A stretch of DNA of 64,000 bases. Origin: Aphidius gifuensis. Its lineage: Eukaryota; Arthropoda; Insecta; Hymenoptera; Braconidae. The notes below the pieces were generated by a model. The model did not search any database. It had not been told where the DNA came from and saw only the letters and a list, made by a program, of their open reading frames with translations. How positions within the stretch are numbered: the first letter of the stretch is position 1; each line of letters starts with the position of its first letter. Below, piece after piece: positions 23,457-34,908 of the stretch. A program made the translations under genes and the position numbers. The stretch is taken from positions 10,919,446-10,983,445 of the forward strand of contig NC_057788.1 in the NCBI RefSeq assembly GCF_014905175.1, given 5' to 3'.

Positions 23457-23681
23457 TGTTAATTTGGATCTAGGTAAATTCAGTATTGTAGCACCCCATG
23501 GCTACCCCATGGCTACCCCAGGCCATTGTTTCCCGACCGTTTATATACATTCAAATGTGTACCTGGTCACTGGATTTGGAACTGAATTTAAAGCATTTAC
23601 CGTTTTCCGTTAAGGACATAATTTCTGTGATGGTCCTTTACTTGAACTAAAATAACTTATGTTTTGAACTACTATAATAAT
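23457..23681. other. mixed-composition spacer
   Basis: Holds a short tandem duplication CCCCATGGCTA at about 23496-23518 and otherwise nothing recognised. Confidence 0.4.
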
Positions 23682-23782
23682 CCCAGGTAGAAACAGTTGT
23701 CAATTTGAGGTCATTTTTTGACATCAGACATCAAATTGACAACTTTTTCTATCTGTGTTGTTTTTATATTTATTTCTACCTG
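23682..23782. mobile_element. short 'CCC'-family element (member d)
   Basis: Starts CCCAGGTAGAAACAG and ends TTTCTACCTG, with the last bases of the right end mutated. The inner arms GTTGTCAATTTGA and CAAATTGACAAC form a stem. The termini match the 97-bp element at 33621. Confidence 0.65.
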
Positions 23783-24905
23783 AAATAACAATGATATGAA
23801 CTTTATCGTATATGATATGAAGCCCGATGAGATGTACCAAATGTATTTGGTGGATTTCCCATTGCACGAATCACATAATTTATTTAAATTGAAGATATTT
23901 AATTTATATTTTAAATTATATTAAAAATCCAAGTCCAGTTGAAGGTTTTAAAGAATTAATTATAATTCTATTATAAAGACTATATTGCAATACAGTGGCA
24001 TGCCAAGAAATTTATTCATAACATTGACAACGGTGGAAAAAAGTAATACAAAGAGTATATCAAAGTGACTGAAAAAGAAATATTTATTTCATTGACAACC
24101 AAGTGAATGCCCGGAAAAACGATGGCAGCTATATTCTTCTTGTATAAGAGATAAAAAAGATCCAAAAATTATTAAGAAAAAAAAAATAATAACAATTGAA
24201 AAATGTTTATTTTTATTTTTTCAAAATTAATATAATTATATTTTATAAAAATGAAAAAATCTATTGTGACACTCTTCTTTTCTCTGATTATTATAATTTG
24301 TTTTTATTTTTATATATTTTAAAAATAGTCAATTGGTAATTCCATTGTTTTCACGGACTATTAAGTTTTTCAGTAATGGTTAGTTTCCGGTTAACAGAGC
24401 ATTCTAATATAGTTAAAGTATGTCTTTATAACATAAAATAATGGACATATAGCAATCAAAAAAAGGTAAATGAGAAAGTATATATATAAGAAAAACAACT
24501 CAAATACAGGAAAGGGTGTGCCTTTATATATACATATTTTTTTTTAACCACCTAATCTGGTCTTTAAGATGTTGAGGCAAGGAAACAATGTCTATATAAT
24601 ATAATACGCACCCTTTATTTAAAATTTTTTTTTTCCATTTTATATTATCTTTTATTATGTATAGTGACATATTTAATGCCCTGATGCTTGTAGACTTCCG
24701 TTTCTACTGTACTAATAACTGCTAATAACTCATACAACCTATCACTATAGATTAATTTAATACAATTATATTTATTGAGAATAATTCATCTCATGAATGA
24801 ATAATACATTTTTAAATTAAAAAAAATTTGTTTTAATGAAAAATTAAGATTCCCCTTTTTCTAATCTTTTTATTAAATGGGTCAAGAAATAATTAGTTCA
24901 GTTTT
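23783..24905. other. AT-rich DNA with half of a hairpin repeat
   Basis: About 23915-23965 (ATATTAAAAATCCAAGTCCA then GTTGAAGGTTTTAAAG) matches the right half of the hairpin at 30776-30853. The remainder is AT-rich and gene-free. Confidence 0.45.
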
Positions 24906-25484
24906 ATATAGACATCTCACAACTAAGAAACTGTTCAAAAACTATACGGAATTATATTTAAAAGTTAACATTTTTTTTTTTTACTTTGACACTATAGTAT
25001 TACTAAAATAATGAATTTGTTATTATAAAATTAAAATATATATATTTCCCTGTTTTGTCGACTCAAATAATCAACACATGTGTAGTTAGATAAAAATGTA
25101 AAAGTCTCTATTAAATTTTTACATCACTGACTAAATTTTCCTTATGTATTGTTGGAATAAACATGTTGAATTTAGCATAAATCTAATGTTGATAATGGTG
25201 TATTAATTTAACACTAGGCTCATTTGTTAAATTAACACAATTAAAATATTAAAAATAAAAAGTTAGAGAAAAAAGTTTGGAGCACATTATGTGACACTAT
25301 AATTTATGTCATTTTGTTTTTTTTAAAAAAAAGTAATTGTTGACCCAGAGTGGCAGTATAAAGTATGTCAATTACTTCAAAACAACTTTTTATTAAACAA
25401 AATACTTCTATTCAATAAAAAGATGGTAAGAAATTGTAATAATTGATATTCTAAGTAAAAAATGTATTAATTTTCAGATGTAAC
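24906..25484 (-). repeat. long inverted repeat, right arm (about 580 bp)
   Basis: Reverse-complement partner of 20752-21332. The outer boundary is CAGATGTAAC at 25484 and the inner boundary TATAGACATCTC at 24906. Similarity stops sharply at both boundaries. Confidence 0.85.
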
Positions 25485-25525
25485 ACCTGATGAGAACACC
25501 ACAAAAATGTCAAAAGTACTTGTGC

Positions 25526-26080
25526 CAGTGTTGCCGCAGCCGAATTTGTGAATGTACCTCAAAAAATAAAAAACGTACCTCCTGGCGAAAAAAATGTACT
25601 TTTTTAAAAATAACATAAGAGTGGTCGATATGAAATTTTATCAAAGCAAAAACAATAAAAACAGCAATCAATTTTTTTTTAACATTTTTGGAGAAATTCT
25701 AATATTTTTTTAAAAATATACACTAACAATTGTAATACTTGAGTATTGAATTATTTTCGAAAGAATAAGTGATTATATTTCTTGTGCTAAAAATAGAAAA
25801 AAAAATAAAAAACATATACCGTAGCATTATTTAACCGTAGCATTAATTAAGACTCTTATACACTGTTTCTATACATTTTACCGGTGTAATTTTCACGGGT
25901 TTAAACTTTAAATACCTCTGTTTAGTGTGTTTACATTGAGCGCGCGCGTGCGCATATTATACAATTTGTTTAGCTCAAGAAAAAACAAAAACGTACCTCC
26001 AAAAAAAAAGGCGTACTTTTGTACTGGCGTTTCAAAAACGTACCTCAAAAAGTACAACTGTACCTCCTGTGGCAACACTG
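25526..26080. mobile_element. hAT-like non-autonomous transposon (555 bp)
   Basis: The left end CAGTGTTGCCGCAG and right end CTGTGGCAACACTG are inverted repeats of the hAT type. A perfect 8-bp target duplication, ACTTGTGC, lies at 25518-25525 and 26081-26088, the length expected for hAT. Subterminal GTACCTC motifs recur on both sides. The interior has no transposase; the plus ORF 25927-26145 runs across the right end and is incidental. Perfect duplication and ends suggest a fairly recent insertion. Confidence 0.93.
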
Positions 26081-26088
26081 ACTTGTGC

Positions 26089-26640
26089 TGTGCTTTGTTA
26101 AATAAAATATTGATGAAATCAAAGCCAGAAAGTTTTCATTTATAATACACCATGATCATTGATCAAATATCTAATAAAAAATATGATAAAAAATATCTGA
26201 TAAAAAAAAATTATTTAAATACTTCAATAATGATTTTTAAAAAGATCAAATGACTTTAAAAATAATCATTTATCACGATTAAATTATTTAGATTATTGTA
26301 AAATTTTTAACTTCAAAAACTCGAACCTGAACACTGTGTATATAAATTATACCAAAGTATATAAAAATATCCATTTAACACTAATTGAAAATGAACATAA
26401 TTTCAATTTAACAGGTGACAGATAAATGCTAGCTTAAAAAACCAAAAAAAAATCTTCCAAATGAGGCAAAATAAAAAAATCCAATAATATAACAACAAAA
26501 TACATAATCAGAGAATTAAGGCAGTACATTCACACAAAATAAAACAAGAAAAAAAAAGTTAATGAAAAAGAATTAAAATAAAAAATAAATGAGAATACGA
26601 ATTATCTAAAGAAAAAGAAATAATAAAAAAAAAGGATTAA
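26089..26640. other. AT-rich gene-free stretch
   Basis: No ORF, repeat or RNA recognised. Confidence 0.5.
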
Positions 26641-27110
26641 GAACCCAAGATGAAATATACATATATATGTGTAGAAGATGCATGTCTTAGGTCTCTAGTC
26701 TTAGTTGTCGTTGAGGGTTGTTGTCGTTGTTGTTGTATTTTAACTTGATGCTAGCAAAGAAAAAACTTAACATCTAGAACCTCAACGAGTCTCTATACAA
26801 ATACTTATGCAGTACAAGAACACTAAGCATAAGAGGCAAACGATGCAACATCGCGTTGTCTGATCATCCTTGCCTTAATGAAGCTTGGTTTATCTAAAGT
26901 CTTTCGATTCCCAGTATAACCCATACCCCCAAGTACATTTGGCTCGTGGTGGTCGTATATATAGTATTGGTGATGCCAAGAACACCTTCACGGTGGTGCT
27001 AACCACCAACTCTGATCGTACATTCATTCTCAAAAGTTAAAAAAGAACTCAGGTGTTTCTTCTTCTGATATCGAATCTCTCTCACAATCTTTTTCTTACC
27101 ATCATTCTAC
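26640..27110. promoter_or_regulatory. higher-GC non-coding island with TATA-like box
   Basis: About 400 bp of mixed composition including a GTTGTCGTTGTTGTTG run (26725-26740) and GTGGTGGTCGTATATATAGT near 26948-26967, with no credible ORF. A similar GTAGTGGTTTTGTATATATAGTG string recurs at 28085-28107. Candidate regulatory DNA. Confidence 0.3.
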
Positions 27111-27755
27111 TACTCTATAAATAAATATATATAAACATGCACATATATTATTATAGACGCATCTTTTTTTTTTTTTTTTTTCTTGTTTTTTAAATATATA
27201 TATTGAAAATTTTATATTTTTTAATTTTTTTTTCAATAATACACCTGCTGACGAGTGGTTAAAATGAACAAAATTAAAAAAAAATTTCTCACAATTATAA
27301 ATAAGTATATAGACCAAATTTTTAAACAAAATTTTTTTTTTTTTTAATCTATATTTTGAGATGTTCATATTGTTTTAAATAACAAATTTGGAGCAATGTG
27401 ATTTTAGAGTTGAATAAAAAAATGTTACACGAAACAGTTGTACTAAAGTATGAATAACAGTGCTCTCTTTTTGAGGGAAATTTTAATTTAAAATAATATA
27501 TTTCGTTTATATTTCATATTGATATTTTTCAAGAGATATATTTTAGGTTTTAGTAATGTCATCTGTCCATTGCCAATTCCAAAAATTAGGTAAAGAATTG
27601 ACGAGATGACTTTCATGAGTTTATAAAATTTTAAATAATTTTTTTGTTCAATCATTTCAAATCGATTAGTTTGCTTGATACATTTCAAAGAAAAATAGTA
27701 AATAAAATAGGATACGTAAAGAGTACTTGTATATATATAGATAAGATGAAGCTTT
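27111..27755. other. AT-rich gene-free stretch
   Basis: Homopolymer-rich; nothing recognised. Confidence 0.45.
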
Positions 27756-28375
27756 GTCGTTTTGTTTTTCTTCTCGAGGTAGATTTCGATAGTGTCTGTA
27801 CGCGACTGAGGCCACCCAAAGTTGTGGAAGAAACGCGCGCGAATGCTCTCCACGAAAGATTCATAAGTATGTTTATATGTATATCCTGTATATAAAATTG
27901 TATTTGTATTTGTTGGTGTGTATATGTAACGATAGTATATGTATATTTATAAAAGTAAGGTGGGAGGAAAGAAGGGACAGAGGAAGAGATGCGACATATG
28001 AAGAGAATCCACGATGTTAATTTTAACTTAATTAAGGCTTAATTGAGAGAAAACATTATACGTGGTGGCCATGACATTGCCCCCGTAGTGGTTTTGTATA
28101 TATAGTGGTGAATAGAAAAGGTCTGTTAATTTTTTATCCTGTTTTATTTGTCGAGTATTCTTTTTGTCATGCACATCTGCAACGCAAATACCGATTTGAA
28201 ATTTCAAAAAATCACGATTAAACACACACTGAAGCCACCCGGGATAGTCTGATCGAATGAAGATCGTGGTCAATTAGAAGCTGAAACCTTGAGTGTATAT
28301 CATTCGATCGATTCAGGACTATACTGAAGGATCAGCATTTGGACGATTGCCCGGTGGCCCTTCTTTAAGAATTGC
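27755..28375. promoter_or_regulatory. higher-GC non-coding island
   Basis: Mixed-composition DNA with a GCGCGCG core near 27834-27842, GTGGTGGCCATGACATTGCC at about 28060-28080 and a GGACGATTGCCCGGTGGCCC string at about 28340-28359. The minus ORFs 27488-27853 and 28028-28273 have no recognised domain. Candidate regulatory element(s). Confidence 0.3.
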
Positions 28376-28700
28376 CATTTTTATTTAATCATGTCATTTT
28401 GCCAACATTATGCAAAATAATAAATATACATACCTATATATTTTTATCTACATCTTGATATATCATATATATTTTTTCATTATTATATTATGTTGATAAA
28501 AATAACTTTTAGAAATTTAAAAAATCATAAATAAATTAATTTAAAATGTATACAAGTCAGAGTTCAAATTGACAAATATTTTATTAAAAAAGAATCAATT
28601 TTTTTCTTTTGTATTAATTTATATACATAGTGATTTATTAGAATTGAATAATTTTTCATTTAAAAAGTAATATAGTATTAGATTTAATTATATTAATCAC
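28376..28700. other. AT-rich gene-free stretch
   Basis: Nothing recognised. Confidence 0.45.
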
Positions 28701-28984
28701 TCAATTCATATATGTATATGACATATTCATTTTTTGATAAGGGTTCTAACTGTTAATGAATCACTTCAACTTCAATATATGAAGTTATACACCTTATTTT
28801 TGCCTAGCCACTAGATATTATTTCAGTTGGAGAAAGGTTGAAGAAATATTTCCACCATTTCTCTCACAATGGGTCATTTTCGGAAAAAGTAAAAAAAGGC
28901 GGAGAAAGGTGGAGAAATATTTCCACCAGGGAATAAGTATACATATATTAATAATTTATTTAAGAAAAGATTTTTTTAACGTGT
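28701..28984 (+). repeat. dispersed repeat D, copy 2
   Basis: Direct copy of 23172-23456, sharing the TTTTTGCCTAGCCACTAGAT block and the mirrored GGAGAAA/TTTCC core. It is immediately followed by the TTAA element at 28989. Confidence 0.8.
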
Positions 28985-28988
28985 CTAG

Positions 28989-30472
28989 TTAAGGTTGCTT
29001 CCGAGTCGCATTACCGAACCAATATTTATGCCACGAAGGGCCCGTATATTGATAACGCTATTTTTTATTCTCGTGTCCTGAAATTTTTGTGGCGCCACTG
29101 ATGAAAAAACCAAGTTCTTTAGTAGTATGTGTGTGTGCGGCAACACACTAGCAAACAAAGTTTACGTAGTACGCCAAAACCATCCCGAGTAGAAACTTGT
29201 TCAGGATAGCCTGAACACTGATCCAGGCCTGATCAGGATATCGTAAGGCTATCCCTATTCAAGTAACTCTATCACATCCTGATCAAGCCTGGATCAGGCA
29301 CCTACATCTTTTCCTTAATAGGGATAGCCTGATTCAGTCCGGATCAGGACTTGATCAAGATAAAAGTATTAAATTTATTTAATTTTTAAATAATTTCATC
29401 TTGATCAAGTCCTGACTGATCAGGCTACCCTCTATTATTAAAAGATAGATCAGGAACAAGCCTTTCTGTATTTTATCTAATAGAAAATTGATCCATTCTG
29501 GATCAAATCTTGATCAAGAAAAAATTATTGAATTTATTTTTTTTTCAAATAATTTTTTCTTGATCAAGATTTGATCCAGAATGGATCAGGCTACTCTATT
29601 AAGGATAGAGTAAGGCTAGCTGGATCCAAAATGGATAAAGAAAAAAGTATCAAATTTGCGTCTTTGAATTTTACAAATTGCCTGATCAGGATAGCATCAG
29701 GCTATCTGTATTTTATTCCATATAGTAGCCTGATCCATTCTGGATCAAATCTTGATCAAGAAAAATTATTGAATTTTTTTTTTCAAATAATTTTTCTTGA
29801 TCAAGATTTGATCCAGAATGGATCAGGCTACCTATTAAGGATAGAGGCTAGCTGGATCCAAAATGGATAAAGAAAAAAGTATCAAATTTGCGTCTTTGAA
29901 TTTTACAAATTGCCTGATCAGGATAGCATCAGGCTATCTGTATTTTATCCTTAATAGAGTAGCCTGATCCATTCTGGATCCAAACCTTACGAAAAAGCGT
30001 TACATCCTGATCAGGTTCGGATCCAGTATCTGGATCCAGATTGGATTTGAAATCAGGCAAGCCTGATCAGGGCTTGATCCGAACCTGACCTGAATTTCTA
30101 CTCGGGATGCTTGTGTTCATGTCAGTGTGCCGCGCATCTAGCAAAGTTTTAATATTTTAAAGTTATTTATTTTTTAAAATCCACGTCAGAAAAAATTCAA
30201 AATTTTTTATCGTATGTATCTTTGTAATCACTAAAATTTTGTAGTAAATGGAAGGTTTTTTAATAGACAACGAATAAGCTAAAAATCAAAATGTAAAGTT
30301 CCCCCCTATCCTCATGTATAAAAGTTATCAACTTTGAGACTAATTATCTCAAAAGATCCACGTCAGAAAAAATTGAAAAAAATTTACCAGATAGATAATT
30401 ATTTCATTTACAAAATAAGCCAAAAAAAAAAAAAAATTCAATAGAAATTCAATCTCTGGGAAGCAACCTTAA
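28989..30472. mobile_element. TTAA-flanked element C, containing a nested element
   Basis: The ends GGTTGCTTCC and GGAAGCAACC (allowing one base) are inverted repeats bounded by TTAA at 28989-28992 and 30469-30472. They share GGTTG with element A. The motif GTAGTATGTGTGTGTG also occurs in element A copy 1, and two CCACGTCAGAAAAAATT strings lie in the right half. Removing the nested insertion at 29184-30106 leaves about 550 bp, the same size as elements A and B. No transposase. Confidence 0.85.
29184..30106. mobile_element. 'CCC'-family element with TGATCA palindromes (member e), nested in element C
   Basis: The ends CCCGAGTAGAAA and TTTCTACTCGGG are perfect inverted repeats flanked by AT on both sides (29182-29183, 30107-30108). 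The interior is saturated with CTTGATCAAG, CCTGATCAGG and TGGATCCA-type palindromes. It contains a near-duplicate block of about 230 bp (about 29450-29690 and 29715-29950), each half itself a foldback around TTGATCAAGAAAAA and TTTTTCTTGATCAA. The plus ORF 29571-29870 merely reads this repeat. Confidence 0.9.
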
Positions 30473-30775
30473 GTGTGAATTGTTTTTTTATAAACTTATC
30501 AGTTATCACCATGGTCATTCTTTATATTTAAATATTTTCAAATTTTTATATTGTTTATATATTCATTTCTGCCTGGGACTAGTGCCAATTTCAACATTCC
30601 CGAAAAAAAATTACAACAATTATGATGTAAATTTAATCATATATTTATTAGACCTGAAATCTTGTTTAAGGCGGTATGTCAAAATATTTAAAAAAAAATC
30701 CCTCTCATAGATTTTGATCAAAATAGGCCCATTTTTTTAATAAAATAAAGATCTATTTTAACAAATTTAGAACTA
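30473..30775. other. AT-rich spacer
   Basis: Nothing recognised beyond a short plus ORF without coding character. Confidence 0.4.
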
Positions 30776-30853
30776 TTTCAACTGGGCTTGGATTTTTAAT
30801 ATATTTAAAAATATATATTTTGAAATATATTAAAAATCCAAGCCCAGTTGAAA
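30776..30853. repeat. perfect 31-bp-arm hairpin
   Basis: The arms 30776-30806 and 30823-30853 are exact reverse complements (TTTCAACTGGGCTTGGATTT and its complement) around a 16-bp AT loop. The right half recurs near 23915-23965, so it belongs to a dispersed element. Confidence 0.85.
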
Positions 30854-33620
30854 GTTTTAAAGCATAATTATATAATTCCATTACATAGATAAAAAAGTAA
30901 AAATAACATGAAAATTAAGTAATTACTAAAATACTAAAAAATCTATTTCTTGGTAAACTAGCAATTCTTAAACTTGAGAAATACTTGTTCAATTGAAAAT
31001 ACTACATTTATTCATTCATGAGAAAAAATTATCTCCGTGTAATTTGTTGGCTTAATAGATAAAATACAATAATTATTTTTATAAAAATAGTTAAATAAAA
31101 TAAATATAGATACGTATTATGTAGCTATATACTTTTATTATTATGTTTATAATTTACATCAATTTGTCGAAGAATATTGCTTTATTGCTATACTGCTTCC
31201 CTCTCTTTCTCTCTCTTTGTTCGCTTTTTGTGGAGTCAATTTTAAAGCCTTTAAATTAAAATCAAAAGAATAAACCATTATTTTCTTTAGATAAATCGAT
31301 GAGTAAAACTTTTTTCAAATAAATAAATGTAAAAAGAAAAAAAAAGCATTTGATGATTTTGATGGAAGAATACACGTAAGTGAAATAAAAAACTTTCCGA
31401 TCGTTTGTAGACCATTTGAAGATCAACAGATAATGTCGCTCAAATAAAATATTTTATGTAAAAAAATTCTTTCATCAAAAAGTAAATACAAACGATTAAA
31501 ATTTTTACACGTGCTATAATCACTGATTACCAAGCAATGTCTGATGAATCAACTCAAAGTGACGATAAATTTTCTTGCTTGCTGTTGTTAAATCTGTCAG
31601 AAAGCTCCCCTTGAGTCAAACATATTTCAAATCGGTGAGAATTGACCGCATAGACAGACATAAATATATATCTTGTTATTTTATGAAATTGCGATAAAAT
31701 AATTTCACATAAATACATCATTTTTTCGATAAAATATTGATGTTATTTCATTGATTTTACATATATAATTATATCATTTTTCTATATTCAAAAAGTAATA
31801 CAGAAAAAAATTATAATTGCATATATTCTCATGGAAATATGTGAGAAAAATTTCCCACGTTTGGAAAATATCTATCCTCAAACTTCTAGATAATTTTTTT
31901 ATTTTAATATAGTGCATACGTTTTTTTTTTTTGAACAAATAAAATAATATGAAATTCGTAATTGAATACAAATAAACTATAAAAATATTTCATTATCATA
32001 ATTTCAATAACTGTTGGTTGTAGTAGTTTTTTTATTTCATAATAAAAAAATAACAAGAAACAATGATTGAATACGTGTTTGCAAATACCAAATGAATATG
32101 AGTTTGGAATTTGATTTGTTTAAAATTTTTGCAACATGACAACTATACGCATAAATGGTATTTGATATAATTTTATCAATATATAAACCTGATGGTGAAT
32201 AAAGTATTGGTTTATATTATTATTTTTTAAATAAAATATTTTTTATTAGGTATGGGAATTTGACCTTCGTACTCGGGTGTAGATTTATGGAGGTCAAACA
32301 AGTCAATGATGCAGTAGAGAACCCGTGAGCAAGATTCACCGGCTGATCGACTTTGTTGTTGTTCCCTTTCCATGGTCAATATGAACAAGATCAAGTTATG
32401 AATCTTTTCATATCATGACTGTATCTTTCAGATGTATAAATATATATTTAATGAGGCAATATCATCAATATATATCAGACTGTATTTTCATATACCTGCC
32501 AAAATTTTATCTCAAAATTTACATGTTAAATTATACATTTTTAAGTTGACAAAGTCTTCGTTTGATACAAAGCCCGTTGTTTGAATAAAATAACACAAGC
32601 ATTATTAATTAAAATTAAAATTTATATAGAAAAAGTATTATTATATATTTTAATACAATTTACAGATTAATAAAATGTTTGGTTCTATATTTTTGTCAAC
32701 AAAGAGTTGACTTGAAGTCTTGGCGACTGAACCCACAGAGTTTTCAACATCTCTACACCAACACAGTTGTATTAATACAATTGTATTCATAATTTTACAA
32801 TTTTTTTGAACTTTCTTTGTATTGTTTTAACACAAAACTCAAGACAAGACCATTTTTAACATCATATTTATATTAAATTGTACCGAGTTTGTTTTTTATG
32901 TATGATGGAGAAATTGTTACTTGAAAATTATTTAAAATTATATCTTAAAATCAAGATTTTTATATATACTTAATCCAACTGATATTTGGTTGATATGTTT
33001 TGATGTAATATATATCTTAGGTATATATAGAATGGGGGTTTAAATTTTTATTGGAACCCGTGCATCATCAAACCGCAAACATTCTGGCCATGGTAACATA
33101 AAACTTTTGGTGAATTTCACAAGAAATCATTACAAGAAATAAATAAAAAAATAATATATATTATAAATTTTGATGTCTGTGAACTGTGTATACAATGATC
33201 TTGAGCACTTCTGCATTTCAGAGTGAACCACAATCGTCTTCTCAATTTATATTCGACCGCGGGATATTATCATCACAATATCAATGCTTTTATATTAACT
33301 CTTTTTTTTTACTAATTCAAGAAAAAAAAAATTATTCGAATATCATATATATTTTCTTGTTTTTTATAAGATTATACTTCAAGCTTTTAACCTTGATAAT
33401 ATTTTTTTTCAAAATTGTATGTATTCTCGAAATAAAAGTGTAGAATTCTCAGGAAATTAAAAATTTATAGATCCAAATTTTTAAAATAAAGATATACGTC
33501 TTTTTTGGTAATAATATATTTACAACACTCTTAGAAACTTTATCAACAATAGTTGAAGAATTTGTCCACATGCATTCATGAAAAATAATTAATAAAGTTG
33601 TTTTTTTTTTCAGACATATT
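30854..33620. other. gene-free stretch with three mixed-composition islands
   Basis: Mostly AT-rich. Islands of higher GC lie at 31515-31655, at 32255-32410 (includes GGTCA half-sites in GGAGGTCAAAC and a TTTGACCTTCG string) and at 33030-33110. None contains a credible ORF. They may be regulatory elements; nothing else is recognised. Confidence 0.4.
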
Positions 33621-33717
33621 CCCAGGTAGAAATAAGAGTCAATTTTTTGACTTCTCACATCAAATTAACATGTGAAGTCAAAAAGTGACCTCAAATTGAC
33701 TCTAATTTCTACCTGGG
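33621..33717. mobile_element. 97-bp 'CCC'-family element (member f)
   Basis: The ends CCCAGGTAGAAAT and ATTTCTACCTGGG are perfect inverted repeats flanked by TT on both sides (33619-33620, 33718-33719 read as T/TT). The inside folds again through GAGTCAATTT and AAATTGACTC. It is the smallest intact member of the family and too short to encode anything. Confidence 0.88.
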
Positions 33718-33886
33718 TTAGCTAATATATATTTATAGCTTACGAGAAAAAAAAAAAATTAAACAATATTTATGTTTTCATTACAAATCTATATGCTTTT
33801 GTTTCATTAGGTTATTTTAATTGTAAAAAACAAGTGATAGCAGATTGTAATAATTTTTTATTGACTGATATAATTGTTAAGTAAAC

Positions 33887-34908
33887 GGAAAGTTACGAGG
33901 GGCTATTCATCACCAAAATTAGTGACACCGTGACTACAACATGTAATCAAAAAATACAAGTACTACACTTACTACACCTCCACTACACCAACAAAATATG
34001 ATGACTACACTATTTACTATATAGTATACATGTATACTAGGGTGTTTTTTTTTTTTCGATATTTTTTTTTCTCTTTACCCATCTTTATACAAGTTTATAC
34101 AACTCTAAATCATGCCCAGAAAAATGGTTAACTTCATTCAATTATTTTTGATCATGGAGGCTTTTACTTTTTTCGACCAAATTCACGTTGGTCCTATTAT
34201 ATATTGAATTTTATAATATTTATAGTTTTGATCATTTACAATTTTGTTTTTCAGAAAAATTGGAAATACTACCTTTTTGAAGCATTATTTCACTATTTTT
34301 TTTAATTGTAAATGATCAAAACTATGAATATTATATGCTATAAAATTTAATACTCTATAAAATGAGACCAACGCAAACTTTAACGGTCGAAAATTAAAGC
34401 CTGATCAAATCAAAAATTGAATTAAACCCGTTATTAATCAAATGGAAAAAACAAATGACCCCTGAACCACCTCTAAATATTTTTCAATTGAGTTCAAATT
34501 TTTTCTGGGCATGATTTAGAGTTGTATAAACTTGTATAAAGATGGGTGAAGAGAAAAAAAAATATCGAAAAAAGAAAAAAACACGTACCCTATACATAGT
34601 ATACATTGTATACATTTCAACTATATTTTTTAAGTTTTTTATTAAGTTTAAGAATATTTCTTTTCACATTTCTCCACGTTAGTATTTTTCGGAGAAAAAA
34701 ATTCTCTCCTCATTTCTCCGCATTGGTCAACATGAGAAAAAATCGGAGTAATCACGGAGAAATTCAAAGTAATGGCGAAAAAATTCGGAAAAATATTTTC
34801 ACAAAAGTAGTGAAAAAAGTACAAATACTACATAACTAAACGTGACTACACCTCGACTACATGCTACTACACCATGACTACACCAATGAATAGCCCCTCG
34901 GAAAGTTA
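33887..34908. mobile_element. 1-kb DNA element with 9-bp target duplication
   Basis: The ends GAGGGGCTATTCAT and ATGAATAGCCCCTC are perfect 14-bp inverted repeats, flanked by GGAAAGTTA at 33887-33895 and 34900-34908. Subterminal regions carry many same-strand ACTACACC repeats on both sides. The core is a long foldback (about 34025-34215 against 34325-34610) pairing TAAATCATGCCCAGAAAAA with TTTTTTCTGGGCATGATTTA. A 9-bp duplication suggests a Mutator-like or related superfamily, without proof. No transposase ORF. A GGAGAAA-type repeat is inserted at about 34612-34830. Confidence 0.9.
34612..34830. repeat. GGAGAAA foldback repeat nested in the 1-kb element
   Basis: TTTCTCCACGTTAGT and ATCACGGAGAAATTC strings around a mirrored TCTCC/GGAGA core match 62830-62965. 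It interrupts the symmetry of the host element's right arm. Confidence 0.55.

Noticed and set aside
27488..27853. 121-codon minus ORF
   Set aside because: Begins in a GC island but is mostly AT-run translation; no recognisable family.
28028..28273. 81-codon minus ORF in a GC island
   Set aside because: Some stretches look protein-like but no domain, start context or exon neighbours support it; kept only as an island.
29571..29870. 99-codon plus ORF
   Set aside because: Lies wholly inside the palindromic duplicate blocks of member e and changes frame between copies.
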